The translations under genes were made by a program, and so were the position numbers. The notes beneath the pieces are model-generated. The model was given only the letters and a program-made list of their open reading frames with translations, ran no database searches and had not been told where the DNA came from. From the NCBI RefSeq assembly GCF_024305175.1, contig NZ_JAMWYY010000032.1, positions 1-35,027 of the forward strand: a stretch of 35,027 bases of DNA, read 5' to 3'. Of this stretch, positions 25,849 to 33,573 are shown piece after piece; position 1 is the first letter of the stretch; each line of letters opens with the position of its first letter. Source of the stretch: Flavobacterium sp. GTDB taxonomy: Bacteria; Bacteroidota; Bacteroidia; Flavobacteriales; Flavobacteriaceae.

Positions 25849-25864
25849 AGGGTGCGCGCACCCT
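25849..25864. promoter_or_regulatory. Perfect 16-nt palindrome between nrdB and nrdA
   Basis: AGGGTGCGCGCACCCT is self-complementary and lies in the 69-bp gap, 27 nt after the nrdB stop and 27 nt before the nrdA ATG. On the transcribed minus strand no T-run follows it, so it is not a standard terminator for nrdB. It could be an RNA hairpin affecting message stability or nrdA translation, or a dimeric protein-binding site. Confidence 0.6.
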
Positions 25865-25890
25865 TTACTGATTTTATTCTTTATTATTTT

Positions 25891-26868
25891 TTAGAAATCG
25901 GCGTCAAAGCTTATCTTCTGCGAATCGGTATCTTTATTTATAACGCCTGCTTTCTGGTATTCTGAAACCCTTTTTTCAAAGAAGTTGGTTTTACCCTGCA
26001 ATGATATCATATCCATAAAATCGAACGGGTTGCCCACGTTATACTGCCTTTCGCAGCCCAGCTCCACCAAAAGCCTGTCGGTTACAAACTCAAGGTACTG
26101 CGTCATCAGGGTTGCATTCATGCCAATAAGGCTTACCGGAAGCGATTCTGTTATAAACTCACGCTCTATATTAAGGGCATCTATAATAATTTCTTTAATC
26201 CTGTCTTTAGAAACCTTGTTTATAAGGTGGTTGTTGTGCAGGTGCACGGCAAAGTCGCAGTGCACGCCCTCATCTCGCGAAATAAGTTCGTTAGAGAAGG
26301 TTAGCCCAGGCATAAGTCCGCGCTTTTTAAGCCAGAAGATAGAACAGAATGCACCCGAAAAGAAAATGCCTTCTACTGCAGCAAACGCTATAAGCCTTTC
26401 GGCGAATGATTCGCTCTCTATCCATTTAAGCGCCCAGTCAGCTTTTTTCATAATGGCAGGAAACACCTCTATAGCACGAAACAGCTTGTCTTTCTCGGCT
26501 TCGTCTTTAACATAGGTATCTATCAGCAGCGAATAGGTTTCACTGTGAATGTTCTCCATCATGATCTGGAAGCCGTAAAAGAATTTTGCTTCGGCATACT
26601 GTACCTCGTTTACAAAATTCTCTGCAAGGTTTTCATTCACTATACCGTCAGATGCCGCAAAAAAAGCAAGTATATGCTTTATAAAGTACTTCTCATCATC
26701 ATTCAGCTTATTGTTCCAGTCGTTCAGGTCCTGGTGCAGGTCTATTTCTTCAGCCGTCCAGAAACTGGCTTCCATTTTTTTGTACCAGTCCCAAATATCG
26801 TGGTGTTTAATGGGGAATATCACAAACCTGTTTTTATTTTCCTGTAAGATCGGCTCTGTTACGGACAT
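25891..26868 (-). CDS. nrdB: Ribonucleoside-diphosphate reductase, class Ia, beta subunit
   Basis: Radical-generating small subunit that partners NrdA. 325 aa. The di-iron and radical residues are complete: Asp43, Glu105 and His108 (MENIHSE), tyrosyl-radical Tyr112 (four after the His, as Tyr122 in E. coli), Glu166 (AVEGIFF), and Glu200 and His203 (RDEGVH). The tyrosine-containing, canonical ligand set indicates class Ia rather than the metal-variant class Ic. It is the first gene of nrdB-nrdA. The 247-bp upstream region holds a weak -7-like site and one consensus DnaA box; I saw no NrdR-type tandem box there. Confidence 0.97.
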   Translation of the reverse strand: MSVTEPILQENKNRFVIFPIKHHDIWDWYKKMEASFWTAEEIDLHQDLNDWNNKLNDDEKYFIKHILAFFAASDGIVNENLAENFVNEVQYAEAKFFYGFQIMMENIHSETYSLLIDTYVKDEAEKDKLFRAIEVFPAIMKKADWALKWIESESFAERLIAFAAVEGIFFSGAFCSIFWLKKRGLMPGLTFSNELISRDEGVHCDFAVHLHNNHLINKVSKDRIKEIIIDALNIEREFITESLPVSLIGMNATLMTQYLEFVTDRLLVELGCERQYNVGNPFDFMDMISLQGKTNFFEKRVSEYQKAGVINKDTDSQKISFDADF

Positions 26869-26924
26869 AATATTTTGACTTTTATAGTATTATAAAAAAT
26901 GATTTTTTCGTGTAAGGGATAGTA

Positions 26925-26932
26925 CAAAGATT
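26925..26932 (-). promoter_or_regulatory. Possible -7 element for nrdB-nrdA
   Basis: On the minus strand this reads AATCTTTG, one mismatch from TAnnTTTG, about 56 nt before the nrdB ATG. A TTG-containing box at 26958-26960 is 25 nt upstream, slightly too far. Weak. Confidence 0.3.
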
Positions 26933-26962
26933 GGCATTTGAGACAGAAAATGAAAGCCAAAC

Positions 26963-26971
26963 TTATTCACA
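26963..26971 (+). promoter_or_regulatory. Consensus DnaA box upstream of nrdB
   Basis: TTATTCACA is a perfect match to TTATNCACA, about 95 nt upstream of the nrdB ATG, close to the likely promoter. One such match is expected by chance in a window this size, so function is uncertain. The rest of the 26869-27115 gap holds nothing else I can identify. Confidence 0.35.
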
Positions 26972-27115
26972 ATCGGCAATAGTTTTTAACAACGCTTTAA
27001 TATTGCAGCAATAATAACGCAACATTACAATAACCTGAAAATTAAGATATTGTAAAATATAAATTTAAGAAATAAAGGCATTAAAAAGAAGCCTTAGGTG
27101 TAGTTTTTATGCGGG

Positions 27116-27703
27116 TTAACGGCGTCTTTTAAGGGGCTGCTCCTTAAGCTCTGCCGCCACCTTTTCAAGTTCGGTATACCAGTCTTCGCCAAAACGGCGA
27201 ATGAGCGCCTCGCGCACAAATTTATATACGGGTACTTCCAGCTCCTTACCAAGCGAACAGGCAGGGCTGCAAATATCCCAGCGGTCATAATTTACCGCCG
27301 AAAACTCAGAAAAGTCTTTAACTCTTACCGGGTATAAATGGCAGCTTACCGGTTTTTTCCAAGAAATAAGTCCTTGGTTGTAAGCCTGTTCTATACCGCA
27401 CAGGGCAGTTTTACCATCAAAAATTACATAAGCGCAGTCTTTATTATCTATAAGCGGGGTTTCAAGGTCGCCATCGGTACCCACCACCCATGTGCCCTGC
27501 GCCTCTATTGCAGCAACACCTTCTTTGCGCAAAAATGGTTTTACCACAGGGTAAACCTGTTCCAGTATTTTGGTTTCCTCTTCATTAAGGGGTGCGCCTG
27601 CATCGCCGTCTATACAGCAGCCCCCTTTGCATGCCGTTAAATTGCAAACAAATTCTTTTTCAAGTATGTCTTCAGAGACAATAGTTTTACCCAGTTGAAA
27701 CAT
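27116..27703 (-). CDS. DUF3109 family cysteine-rich protein
   Basis: 195 aa. Cysteines fall in a conserved pattern: CNLTACKGGCC at residues 20-30 (Cys20, 25, 29, 30), then Cys90, Cys102, Cys121 (SCHLYPVR) and Cys145/Cys149 (DICSPAC). This resembles the YkgJ/UPF0153 type of putative metal- or iron-sulfur-binding protein and fits DUF3109, common in Bacteroidota. The function is unknown; a metal cofactor is inferred from the cysteine pattern. No signal peptide. It is divergent from marC. An exact -7 element ends only 4 nt before its ATG, so the message may have no leader. Confidence 0.9.
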   Translation of the reverse strand: MFQLGKTIVSEDILEKEFVCNLTACKGGCCIDGDAGAPLNEEETKILEQVYPVVKPFLRKEGVAAIEAQGTWVVGTDGDLETPLIDNKDCAYVIFDGKTALCGIEQAYNQGLISWKKPVSCHLYPVRVKDFSEFSAVNYDRWDICSPACSLGKELEVPVYKFVREALIRRFGEDWYTELEKVAAELKEQPLKRRR

Positions 27704-27707
27704 GCCG

Positions 27708-27715
27708 CAAAGATA
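27708..27715 (-). promoter_or_regulatory. -7 promoter element directly before the DUF3109 start
   Basis: On the minus strand this reads TATCTTTG, an exact TAnnTTTG match, with only 4 nt before the ATG at 27703. Transcription would begin at or next to the start codon. Confidence 0.55.
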
Positions 27716-27773
27716 ATGAAAACATATATATAAAACGCGTAAGCCTAATCCTGTAAAAAAATAAGAATTTTGC

Positions 27774-27803
27774 TTGTCGCGACAGATTTATAAGGTAATT
27801 TTG
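27774..27803 (+). promoter_or_regulatory. Consensus Bacteroidota promoter for marC
   Basis: TTG at 27774-27776, a 19-nt spacer, and TAATTTTG at 27796-27803: a full match to TTG-N19-TAnnTTTG. The marC ATG is 26 nt after the -7 box. This is the clearest promoter in the window. Confidence 0.75.
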
Positions 27804-27829
27804 CACCCTGAAACTAAGCGGATAAGGGT

Positions 27830-28405
27830 ATGGCATTTGACTGGAAAGAAGTTTTTACGGTGAGCATGGTGCTGTTTGCGGTTATAGACATAATGGGCAG
27901 CATACCCATTATAGTTGACCTGCGCACAAAACTGGGCCATATACAATCGGAAAAAGCCTCTATTGTGGCTATGGTTATCATGATTGCTTTCCTTTTTGTT
28001 GGGGAAGAAATCTTGAAGCTGATAGGGATAGACGCCAACTCTTTTGCCGTAGCGGGCTCATTTGTATTGTTTTTCCTTGCATTGGAAATGATACTGGGCA
28101 TACGCCTGTATAAAGATGAAAACCCAAGCACAGCATCTATAGTGCCTATTGCATTTCCGCTTATAGCTGGTGCCGGTACTATGACAACCATACTGTCTTT
28201 ACGTGCAGAATTTGAAAAGATAAACATCATTTCCGCAATAATTATTAATGTTATTGTGGTATATGCCGTGCTGAAATCATCAGCTAAAATAGAGAAGTTT
28301 TTGGGGGTTAACGGGCTAGGAGTCATCAGGAAAGTATTTGGCGTAGTACTACTTGCCATTGCTGTTAAATTATTTGCGGCTAATGTTAAACAATTATTTC
28401 TTTAA
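27830..28405 (+). CDS. MarC family integral membrane protein
   Basis: 191 aa with about six hydrophobic segments (for example 10-28, 43-62, 70-90, 105-122, 131-150, 168-185). The family block FPLIAGAGTMTTILSL, with its Gly- and Thr-rich loop, is present at about residues 108-123, as is AVIDIMGSIPI near the N-terminus. MarC proteins were once linked to multiple antibiotic resistance, which was later disputed; the substrate is unknown and the 'NAAT transporter' label is tentative. It is preceded by a full consensus promoter and followed by two genes on the same strand, probably one transcript ending at the 29303 terminator. Confidence 0.93.
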   Translation: MAFDWKEVFTVSMVLFAVIDIMGSIPIIVDLRTKLGHIQSEKASIVAMVIMIAFLFVGEEILKLIGIDANSFAVAGSFVLFFLALEMILGIRLYKDENPSTASIVPIAFPLIAGAGTMTTILSLRAEFEKINIISAIIINVIVVYAVLKSSAKIEKFLGVNGLGVIRKVFGVVLLAIAVKLFAANVKQLFL

Positions 28406-28467
28406 TATTACATAACTTAATTTTGTACTGAATCTCAAAGAGATAGATAAATCAAAGATAGAATGCA

Positions 28468-28665
28468 ATGAAATATTTTATTTATACGCTAATAGCTATT
28501 GCAATAGGGCTTATTATATTTAACATAACCCTTCTTGACTTTAGCAATCTTTTTCAGGGCAACAGCCTTATAGCTCTTATAGGTATCATCGCATCACTTT
28601 GCGCAGTGTGCATACTTATCATTTTCAGGATGGCAAAAAGCATAGAAGAAAAAACACGCAGTTAA
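28468..28665 (+). CDS. Small two-helix membrane protein (65 aa)
   Basis: Not recognised by family. Two predicted transmembrane helices, residues 3-23 (YFIYTLIAIAIGLIIFNI) and 36-55 (SLIALIGIIASLCAVCILII), joined by a short polar loop and ending in a charged cytoplasmic tail (RMAKSIEEKTRS). It starts 62 bp after marC and its stop is 3 nt before the FAD oxidoreductase ATG, so it is probably translated from the same message. The tight coupling and sensible membrane topology support a real gene. Confidence 0.72.
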   Translation: MKYFIYTLIAIAIGLIIFNITLLDFSNLFQGNSLIALIGIIASLCAVCILIIFRMAKSIEEKTRS

Positions 28666-28668
28666 AAT

Positions 28669-29277
28669 ATGTTCGACGTACTTATTATTGGTGGGGGCGC
28701 TTCGGGCGTTTCCTGCGCTTTAATATTAGGCTCAGCACAGGTTAAACCTTATGCAGCCGATAAAAAAATAGCAATACTAACACACCAGAAGGCATCTGCC
28801 CTGCAGGATGCCATTTTTTATAACGGTTATGGTATTGCAGCGGGTAAACTTGGCAAGGACCTTATGGAGGAAAGCCTGCAGCACCTGGCACATCAATACC
28901 CGCAGGTACAGCAAATCGATAAAGAGAAGGTAATGCGTGTTGATGGCAATGCCGGTAACTTTACTGTTACTACCAATAAAAACACCTATACTGCCAAAAC
29001 AATTGTTGTAGCGGTAGGCTCTGCACCTACATTTAGCATAGAAGGGCTTATACAGTATGTAGCCCCACACCCTAAAGCATTGCCGGAAAAGAACCGCATT
29101 CAGTTAACAAATACAGACCATAAAGTTGATGAAGGCATATATGTGGCCGGCACACTTGCAGGCTGGCGCAGCCAGGTAGCCATTGCCGCAGGTAGCGGCG
29201 CTGCTGTAGCCACCGATATACTTACTGAATGGAATAGCGGGATACCTGCACAATACCATGACAGCACAAGAAGCTGA
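28669..29277 (+). CDS. Minimal FAD-dependent oxidoreductase (thioredoxin-reductase-like fold)
   Basis: 202 aa. An N-terminal dinucleotide-binding motif, DVLIIGGGASGVSCAL (GGGASG at 8-13), is followed by a middle region with TIVVAVGSAP (111-120) and a C-terminal FAD-contact segment GIYVAGTLAGWRSQVAIAAG (157-176). Compared with thioredoxin reductases (about 310 aa), the separate NAD(P)H domain and the CxxC redox pair are missing, and the usual Gly-Asp in the last motif is Gly-Thr (161-162). I recall similarly short proteins in other flavobacteria, so it is probably a complete small family rather than a truncation. Substrate and electron donor are unknown. It follows the 65-aa gene by 3 nt and is closed by a terminator. 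Confidence 0.85.
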   Translation: MFDVLIIGGGASGVSCALILGSAQVKPYAADKKIAILTHQKASALQDAIFYNGYGIAAGKLGKDLMEESLQHLAHQYPQVQQIDKEKVMRVDGNAGNFTVTTNKNTYTAKTIVVAVGSAPTFSIEGLIQYVAPHPKALPEKNRIQLTNTDHKVDEGIYVAGTLAGWRSQVAIAAGSGAAVATDILTEWNSGIPAQYHDSTRS

Positions 29278-29302
29278 AATTAATATCAGTATCATTAACA
29301 TA

Positions 29303-29334
29303 CAGCAACCATACCCGGTTGCTGTTTTTGTTTT
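29303..29334 (+). terminator. Intrinsic terminator after the marC-oxidoreductase operon
   Basis: Perfect 8-bp stem CAGCAACC (29303-29310) and GGTTGCTG (29317-29324) with a 6-nt loop, followed by TTTTTGTTTT. Confidence 0.9.
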
Positions 29335-29410
29335 GAGAGCCATTAAACCTTCAATAATTTAAGTAAATTGCGCCATAAATCATGAATAACCCTACGTTAC
29401 CAAACAACTA

Positions 29411-30370
29411 ATGAATACCGCAATCCAAAAGCCTGTAATAGGGATAGTATCACCCTGCTATAATGAGCAGGAGGTCCTGCCCGAAACAGCAGCGCAACTA
29501 AACACTTTACTTACAGGGCTTATAGAGCAGAATACTGTTTCAGCCGAAAGCTTTATTGTTTTTGTAGATGACGGCAGCCGCGACAAAACCTGGGAAATTA
29601 CCGAAACACTTGTACAGCAATATCCGCTTGTAAAAGGGCTGAAGCTTGCCGGGAATGTAGGCCACCAAAATGCACTGCTTGCAGGCCTGCTAACTTTTAA
29701 TAACGAAGCTGATGCGCTTATATCCATAGATGCCGACCTGCAGGACGATATCAATGCTATACCTGAGATGATTGACAAGTTTGTTAAGGGTACAGATGTA
29801 GTATATGGTGTGCGCCGCGAGCGCACTACCGATACCGCTTTTAAACGCAATACTGCCCTGATGTTTTACAACTTTGCCAAAAAAATGAAAGTAAATCTGG
29901 TGCATAACCATGCCGATTTCAGGCTGTGCAGTAAAAGGGTTATTGCTGCGCTTTCAGGATATACCGAAGTAAACCTGTTTTTGCGTGGCATTATTCCCTC
30001 TATAGGCTACAGCAGGGAAATGGTATATTATGACCGCCTTGAGCGTTTTGCGGGCGATTCAAAATACCCGCTCAAAAAAATGCTGTCGTTTGCATGGAAT
30101 GGCATAACCTCATTCAGCAACTATCCGCTTAAGTTGGTAAGTATTATTGGCTTTGCAATTTTTATAGCATGCATTGGTATGAGTTGCTATGCAATGGTAT
30201 CTTTATTTGCGGGTCATACCGTTCCCGGTTGGGTATCTACAGTATTGCCTATGTATTTTTTAGGCGGCATTCAGCTTTTCTGTTTCGGCATAATAGGCGA
30301 ATATATCGGTAAAATATATGCTGAAGTAAAACAACGACCTCGCTATATAATAGATAGGAAAGTGGAATAA
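29411..30370 (+). CDS. Family 2 glycosyltransferase, GtrB/DPM1-like
   Basis: 319 aa. The GT-A domain shows SPCYNEQEVLP (14-24), VDDGSRDKTW (52-61) and the metal-binding ISIDADLQDD (104-113), with HADFRLCSKR (167-176) near the acceptor site. Two membrane helices follow (about 241-267 and 276-298), then a basic tail. This layout is that of enzymes that move a sugar from a nucleotide donor onto undecaprenyl (or dolichyl) phosphate at the inner face of the membrane. The sugar is unknown. It has its own transcription unit after the 29303 terminator and converges on a polytopic membrane protein that might use its product. Confidence 0.92.
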   Translation: MNTAIQKPVIGIVSPCYNEQEVLPETAAQLNTLLTGLIEQNTVSAESFIVFVDDGSRDKTWEITETLVQQYPLVKGLKLAGNVGHQNALLAGLLTFNNEADALISIDADLQDDINAIPEMIDKFVKGTDVVYGVRRERTTDTAFKRNTALMFYNFAKKMKVNLVHNHADFRLCSKRVIAALSGYTEVNLFLRGIIPSIGYSREMVYYDRLERFAGDSKYPLKKMLSFAWNGITSFSNYPLKLVSIIGFAIFIACIGMSCYAMVSLFAGHTVPGWVSTVLPMYFLGGIQLFCFGIIGEYIGKIYAEVKQRPRYIIDRKVE

Positions 30371-30385
30371 TTATTTCGCTTTCCT
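30356..30385. terminator. Possible bidirectional hairpin between convergent genes
   Basis: The 15-nt arms at 30356-30370 and 30371-30385 pair at 13 positions, with AATAATTATT at the centre. The structure spans the glycosyltransferase stop codon and lies 16 bp from the end of the convergent gene. There is no clear T-tract, so confidence is low. Confidence 0.3.
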
Positions 30386-30401
30386 GTTGTATAATGTACT
30401 G

Positions 30402-31874
30402 TTACTTTACAGGCTCTTCATAATAGTCTTTGTACCGCACATATACTTTTCGTAGTGTTATACGATAAAAAAATAAAAAATTTGCCACATTTTCGCTTTC
30501 TTCACATTCTGCATTAAAGTTCCAACTTGCAATGGGTACTGTATGATTTAATAAAACACAGTCTTCTTTTGAAGCCGCTACCTCTTGCATAAGTGGTTTT
30601 TGTTCATTTCTTGAATAATATCCCGGCATCTCAGTATCTATAATCCCGAAATGTAAAACTACCACCGCGATAAAAACAAACGGATATGCTTTAAGCTTGC
30701 CTGGGCAGTTTCGTAAAAGTAATAAGCCCGATGTAGTGAATACATAAAACAAGATAAAAAGTACAGGCAGCGTAGTATCACGCCTTAAGATTAAAGGCCT
30801 ATAATACCTGTAGCCACCAAGGGGCAGCAGGAAAATATATATCAAGCTGAACACTGCAAGCCCTGCCACCAGATATAGAAAAGCTTTATTCTCTTTGCCA
30901 TAAAGATACGCCAGCAACAGCACATTTATAACTGTTACCAAAAAGAGGTAAGCCACTCCATGTTCTTTATTAAAGAATACTTCCTGAATACCTTTAAACA
31001 AAAACATAAATCGCTCTTTTAAAGCCATTGGATCAGCACTTTCGCTATTCTTTGTACCAATATAAAATGAGTAAAGCGCAAATACAAATGCAAAACAGAG
31101 TAAGATAACCACAGTACGGTTCAATCCTTTAAATACATTCACAATTCTTCCAGAGCCTGCAGGAAGGTTTCCATAAGCCCTACATAACAAACCCATTGCA
31201 AATAGTGGAATGGATGTAAGTAACAAAGCCGCCGGCAAAGGCCCGAAAAATACCAGGCCAAGGGCAAAGAGTATCCACAACACAATAAATGATGGCGATT
31301 TAGAAATATTTCCTGTTATATAATATTTATAAAATGGCAAGTAAAAAGCCAGTAAAGCAGCCAATGGCAAAGGGTAAAACATTGCATAAGTAATACATGG
31401 GTCTATTACCTGAAGGTGTTCTGTATATACAGAACCACCAATAAAAAAAGAGCTTATTATCGCCGCCGATATAAGGTAGCTTTTCCATTTTGCCCACCGA
31501 AACCATACATTTATATAAGTTCCAAAAAGAAGCAAAAGCATTAAATGTATTGCAAACTTTGCGAGGGTTATGCTTAAGTACAAGCTGTCTATGGGAGATA
31601 AAAAATTCTGAAAGAAAAACGGCACGCGCTTAAAGTATACTGACATTACCTTGTGTGCAGTATACCTGTTAGTACCGGGGTAACTTTCACCACTGAATGT
31701 AGAAATGCCTAAAGGGTCATTCAGTACTTTATCATACTCTTCCTGCCCCAAAACAATGCGCGGGAAATCGCCGTCAATTCCGCTTCGGTTATATTGCTTA
31801 TAAGAATAAATAAGATCGCCAAGCAGGATTAGTGCAATGGAAGTATAGATAATTTTAATGTGGATTGGTTTCAT
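30402..31874 (-). CDS. Polytopic membrane protein, possible GT-C type glycosyltransferase
   Basis: 490 aa, not firmly recognised. An N-terminal hydrophobic segment (7-25) is followed by a long extracytoplasmic loop with SGIDGDFPRI (Asp34, Asp36). About ten further membrane helices follow, and then a soluble tail of about 90 residues with several Cys and Glu (FNAECEESENVANFLFF). Acidic residues in the first large outer loop are a feature of GT-C glycosyltransferases that use polyprenyl-phosphate sugars, so a GT-C role is possible. It converges with the GtrB-like gene 31 bp away, which would supply such a donor. Base composition is richer in A and T than the neighbours. A -7-like TACATTTG lies 50 nt before the start. 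Confidence 0.75.
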   Translation of the reverse strand: MKPIHIKIIYTSIALILLGDLIYSYKQYNRSGIDGDFPRIVLGQEEYDKVLNDPLGISTFSGESYPGTNRYTAHKVMSVYFKRVPFFFQNFLSPIDSLYLSITLAKFAIHLMLLLLFGTYINVWFRWAKWKSYLISAAIISSFFIGGSVYTEHLQVIDPCITYAMFYPLPLAALLAFYLPFYKYYITGNISKSPSFIVLWILFALGLVFFGPLPAALLLTSIPLFAMGLLCRAYGNLPAGSGRIVNVFKGLNRTVVILLCFAFVFALYSFYIGTKNSESADPMALKERFMFLFKGIQEVFFNKEHGVAYLFLVTVINVLLLAYLYGKENKAFLYLVAGLAVFSLIYIFLLPLGGYRYYRPLILRRDTTLPVLFILFYVFTTSGLLLLRNCPGKLKAYPFVFIAVVVLHFGIIDTEMPGYYSRNEQKPLMQEVAASKEDCVLLNHTVPIASWNFNAECEESENVANFLFFYRITLRKVYVRYKDYYEEPVK

Positions 31875-31924
31875 TATAATGCAACTAAACTAATGATTAT
31901 GGTAATCATTGATGTTAACAGCCG

Positions 31925-31932
31925 CAAATGTA
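31925..31932 (-). promoter_or_regulatory. Possible -7 element for the polytopic membrane protein gene
   Basis: On the minus strand this reads TACATTTG, an exact TAnnTTTG match 50 nt before the ATG at 31874. It overlaps an 8-bp inverted repeat (AAATGTAA at 31926-31933, TTACATTT at 31940-31947), which might be an operator or part of a transcript end for the upstream protease gene. Confidence 0.4.
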
Positions 31933-32003
31933 ACTTTTTTTACATTTCACTCATAATTACCTCATAAATGTGGTTTGGCAGGTTACTGTCTTTTGCATGA
32001 TTA

Positions 32004-33572
32004 TTATTTGAGGACTGCTTTAATCATCTTATCTTCCCTCAGCAGCATTTGATAATAAGCCTTGTCGCTTATAAGCTGCCTTGCAAACTCTGCTGCAAGG
32101 TAATATTTTACTTTTTGCTTGTATTTTGCAAGCGGCAATAGCAACCCATTGTCAGAAAGATATTTACCAAAAATACTGTAATACTTATCAGTATTGATAA
32201 CCTTATCTGTAAGCTGCTGTACATTTAAGCCGGTAAATTCTTTGCGGTTACCGTCAAGCTGCTCAAACACAAAATAGCTGACTACACCGCTCTGCATTAT
32301 CATCAGCACAGCTTCATCGCCATGCTCCCCTTCCAATGGTACAAAAACATCAGGAATAATACCACCGCCGCCGTAAACGGTGCGGCCTTTCAGGGTTTTA
32401 AATTTAAGGGTATCGGCAACTTTTATACTGTCGGCTGCATAAAGCTCACCGCTCTCAAAACGCTTTTCAAATTCATTAAAATAAGCATCGCCTCCGTTGG
32501 CATAGCTGCGCTGTATTGAGCGCCCTGATGGCGTATAATAACGCGCTACAGTGAGCCTTACAGCACTGCCGTCGCCTAAAGGCATTTCGCGCTGCACCAG
32601 CCCCTTGCCAAACGAACGCCTGCCTACTATTGTGCCCCGGTCGTTATCCTGTATGGCACCCGCGAGTATCTCACTTGCAGAAGCGCTGTTTTCGTTTATC
32701 AGCACATATACCTTGCCGCTTTCAAACAGGCCGCCACTGGTGGCATAGGTAATATCTTCGCGCTCTTTTTTATTTTTGGTCTTAACTATAACCAAATCGT
32801 CTTTAAGCAGGTCATCGGCAATTTCAACGGCTTTTTCAAGGTATCCCCCGCCATTATCCCGAAGATCTATAATAAGGGCTTTAGCGCCTTCTGCCTTAAG
32901 GCTTTTAAGCGATTCCTTAAACTCATAATAGGTAGTTTCGGCAAAGCGGTTAATTTTAATGTAACCGGTTGTTGTGTTCGCCATTACCGCTGCATCTACA
33001 CTTTTAATGGGCACCACATCGCGTGTTACGGCAACCTTAAATTTTTTGTTTTCGCTTTTGCGGAATATTGTAAGGGTTAATTTAGAGCCCTCCGCGCCTT
33101 TCAGTTTAGAGAAAAGGCTGTCGTTAGGCAGTTTCCTGCCAAACAGCTTGTCATTATTGGCATATAAAATACGGTCGCCGGCCTTTATTCCTGCCTTTTC
33201 AGATGGGCCGCCCGGTATGGGTTTTATTACTGCAACCGAATCTTTATACATATAAAAGTTTACACCAATACCCACAAAGTCACCTTTCATGCTCTGGGCT
33301 ACTTCTTCCATTTCGCTTTTAGCGATATATACAGAATGTGGATCAAGCTTTTCGAGGATGCTGTTAACGGTAAGGTCAACAATAGAGTCGGCATCCACAT
33401 CGTCAATATACTCGCTCTCAATAAAATCCATCAGCTTGTTAAGCTTGCTTTTATTGGAGCCCGATATTAGCCCGCGCTTCTCTGAAGGGAAGTTAAGAAA
33501 ACTGCCCAACAGCAGGCCTATGGCCATAAAAACTGCCAGTAAAACAGGCAGGTATGCTTTTTTAATATTCAT
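32004..33572 (-). CDS. S41 family C-terminal processing peptidase (CtpA/Prc-like)
   Basis: 522 aa with the start at 33572. An in-frame start further upstream (33605) would overlap the deaminase gene by 32 bp, while the ATG at 33572 comes 1 nt after its stop and directly begins the membrane anchor (MNIKKAYLPVLLAVFMAIGL). Order of parts: signal anchor 6-23, N-terminal helical domain with DPHSVYI, PDZ domain (about 93-180), and S41 core with LIIDLRDNGGG (233-243), SASASE (nucleophile Ser298) and FGKGLVQ (general base Lys323), spaced 25 residues as in E. coli Prc. It cleaves C-termini of periplasmic or lipoprotein substrates. Probably co-translated with the deaminase upstream. Confidence 0.95.
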   Translation of the reverse strand: MNIKKAYLPVLLAVFMAIGLLLGSFLNFPSEKRGLISGSNKSKLNKLMDFIESEYIDDVDADSIVDLTVNSILEKLDPHSVYIAKSEMEEVAQSMKGDFVGIGVNFYMYKDSVAVIKPIPGGPSEKAGIKAGDRILYANNDKLFGRKLPNDSLFSKLKGAEGSKLTLTIFRKSENKKFKVAVTRDVVPIKSVDAAVMANTTTGYIKINRFAETTYYEFKESLKSLKAEGAKALIIDLRDNGGGYLEKAVEIADDLLKDDLVIVKTKNKKEREDITYATSGGLFESGKVYVLINENSASASEILAGAIQDNDRGTIVGRRSFGKGLVQREMPLGDGSAVRLTVARYYTPSGRSIQRSYANGGDAYFNEFEKRFESGELYAADSIKVADTLKFKTLKGRTVYGGGGIIPDVFVPLEGEHGDEAVLMIMQSGVVSYFVFEQLDGNRKEFTGLNVQQLTDKVINTDKYYSIFGKYLSDNGLLLPLAKYKQKVKYYLAAEFARQLISDKAYYQMLLREDKMIKAVLK

Positions 33573-33573
33573 A

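Noticed and set aside
25849..25864. The nrdB-nrdA palindrome as an intrinsic terminator
   Set aside because: In the direction of transcription (minus strand) it is followed by CCATTACTAACC rather than a T-run; the T-rich side lies on the non-relevant strand.
26963..26971. DnaA box as a sign of the replication origin
   Set aside because: Only one box, no cluster, no AT-rich unwinding region with repeats, and no dnaA, dnaN or gidA nearby.
27814..28359. Minus-strand reading frame of 181 codons over marC
   Set aside because: It is the mirror of marC codons, is Ser/Thr/Ile-rich without motifs, and marC has a consensus promoter and clear family motifs.
28669..29277. Oxidoreductase as a pseudogene fragment
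   Set aside because: Both the first and last FAD motifs are present with a compact middle, the gene sits between coupled start and terminator, and I recall equally short relatives.
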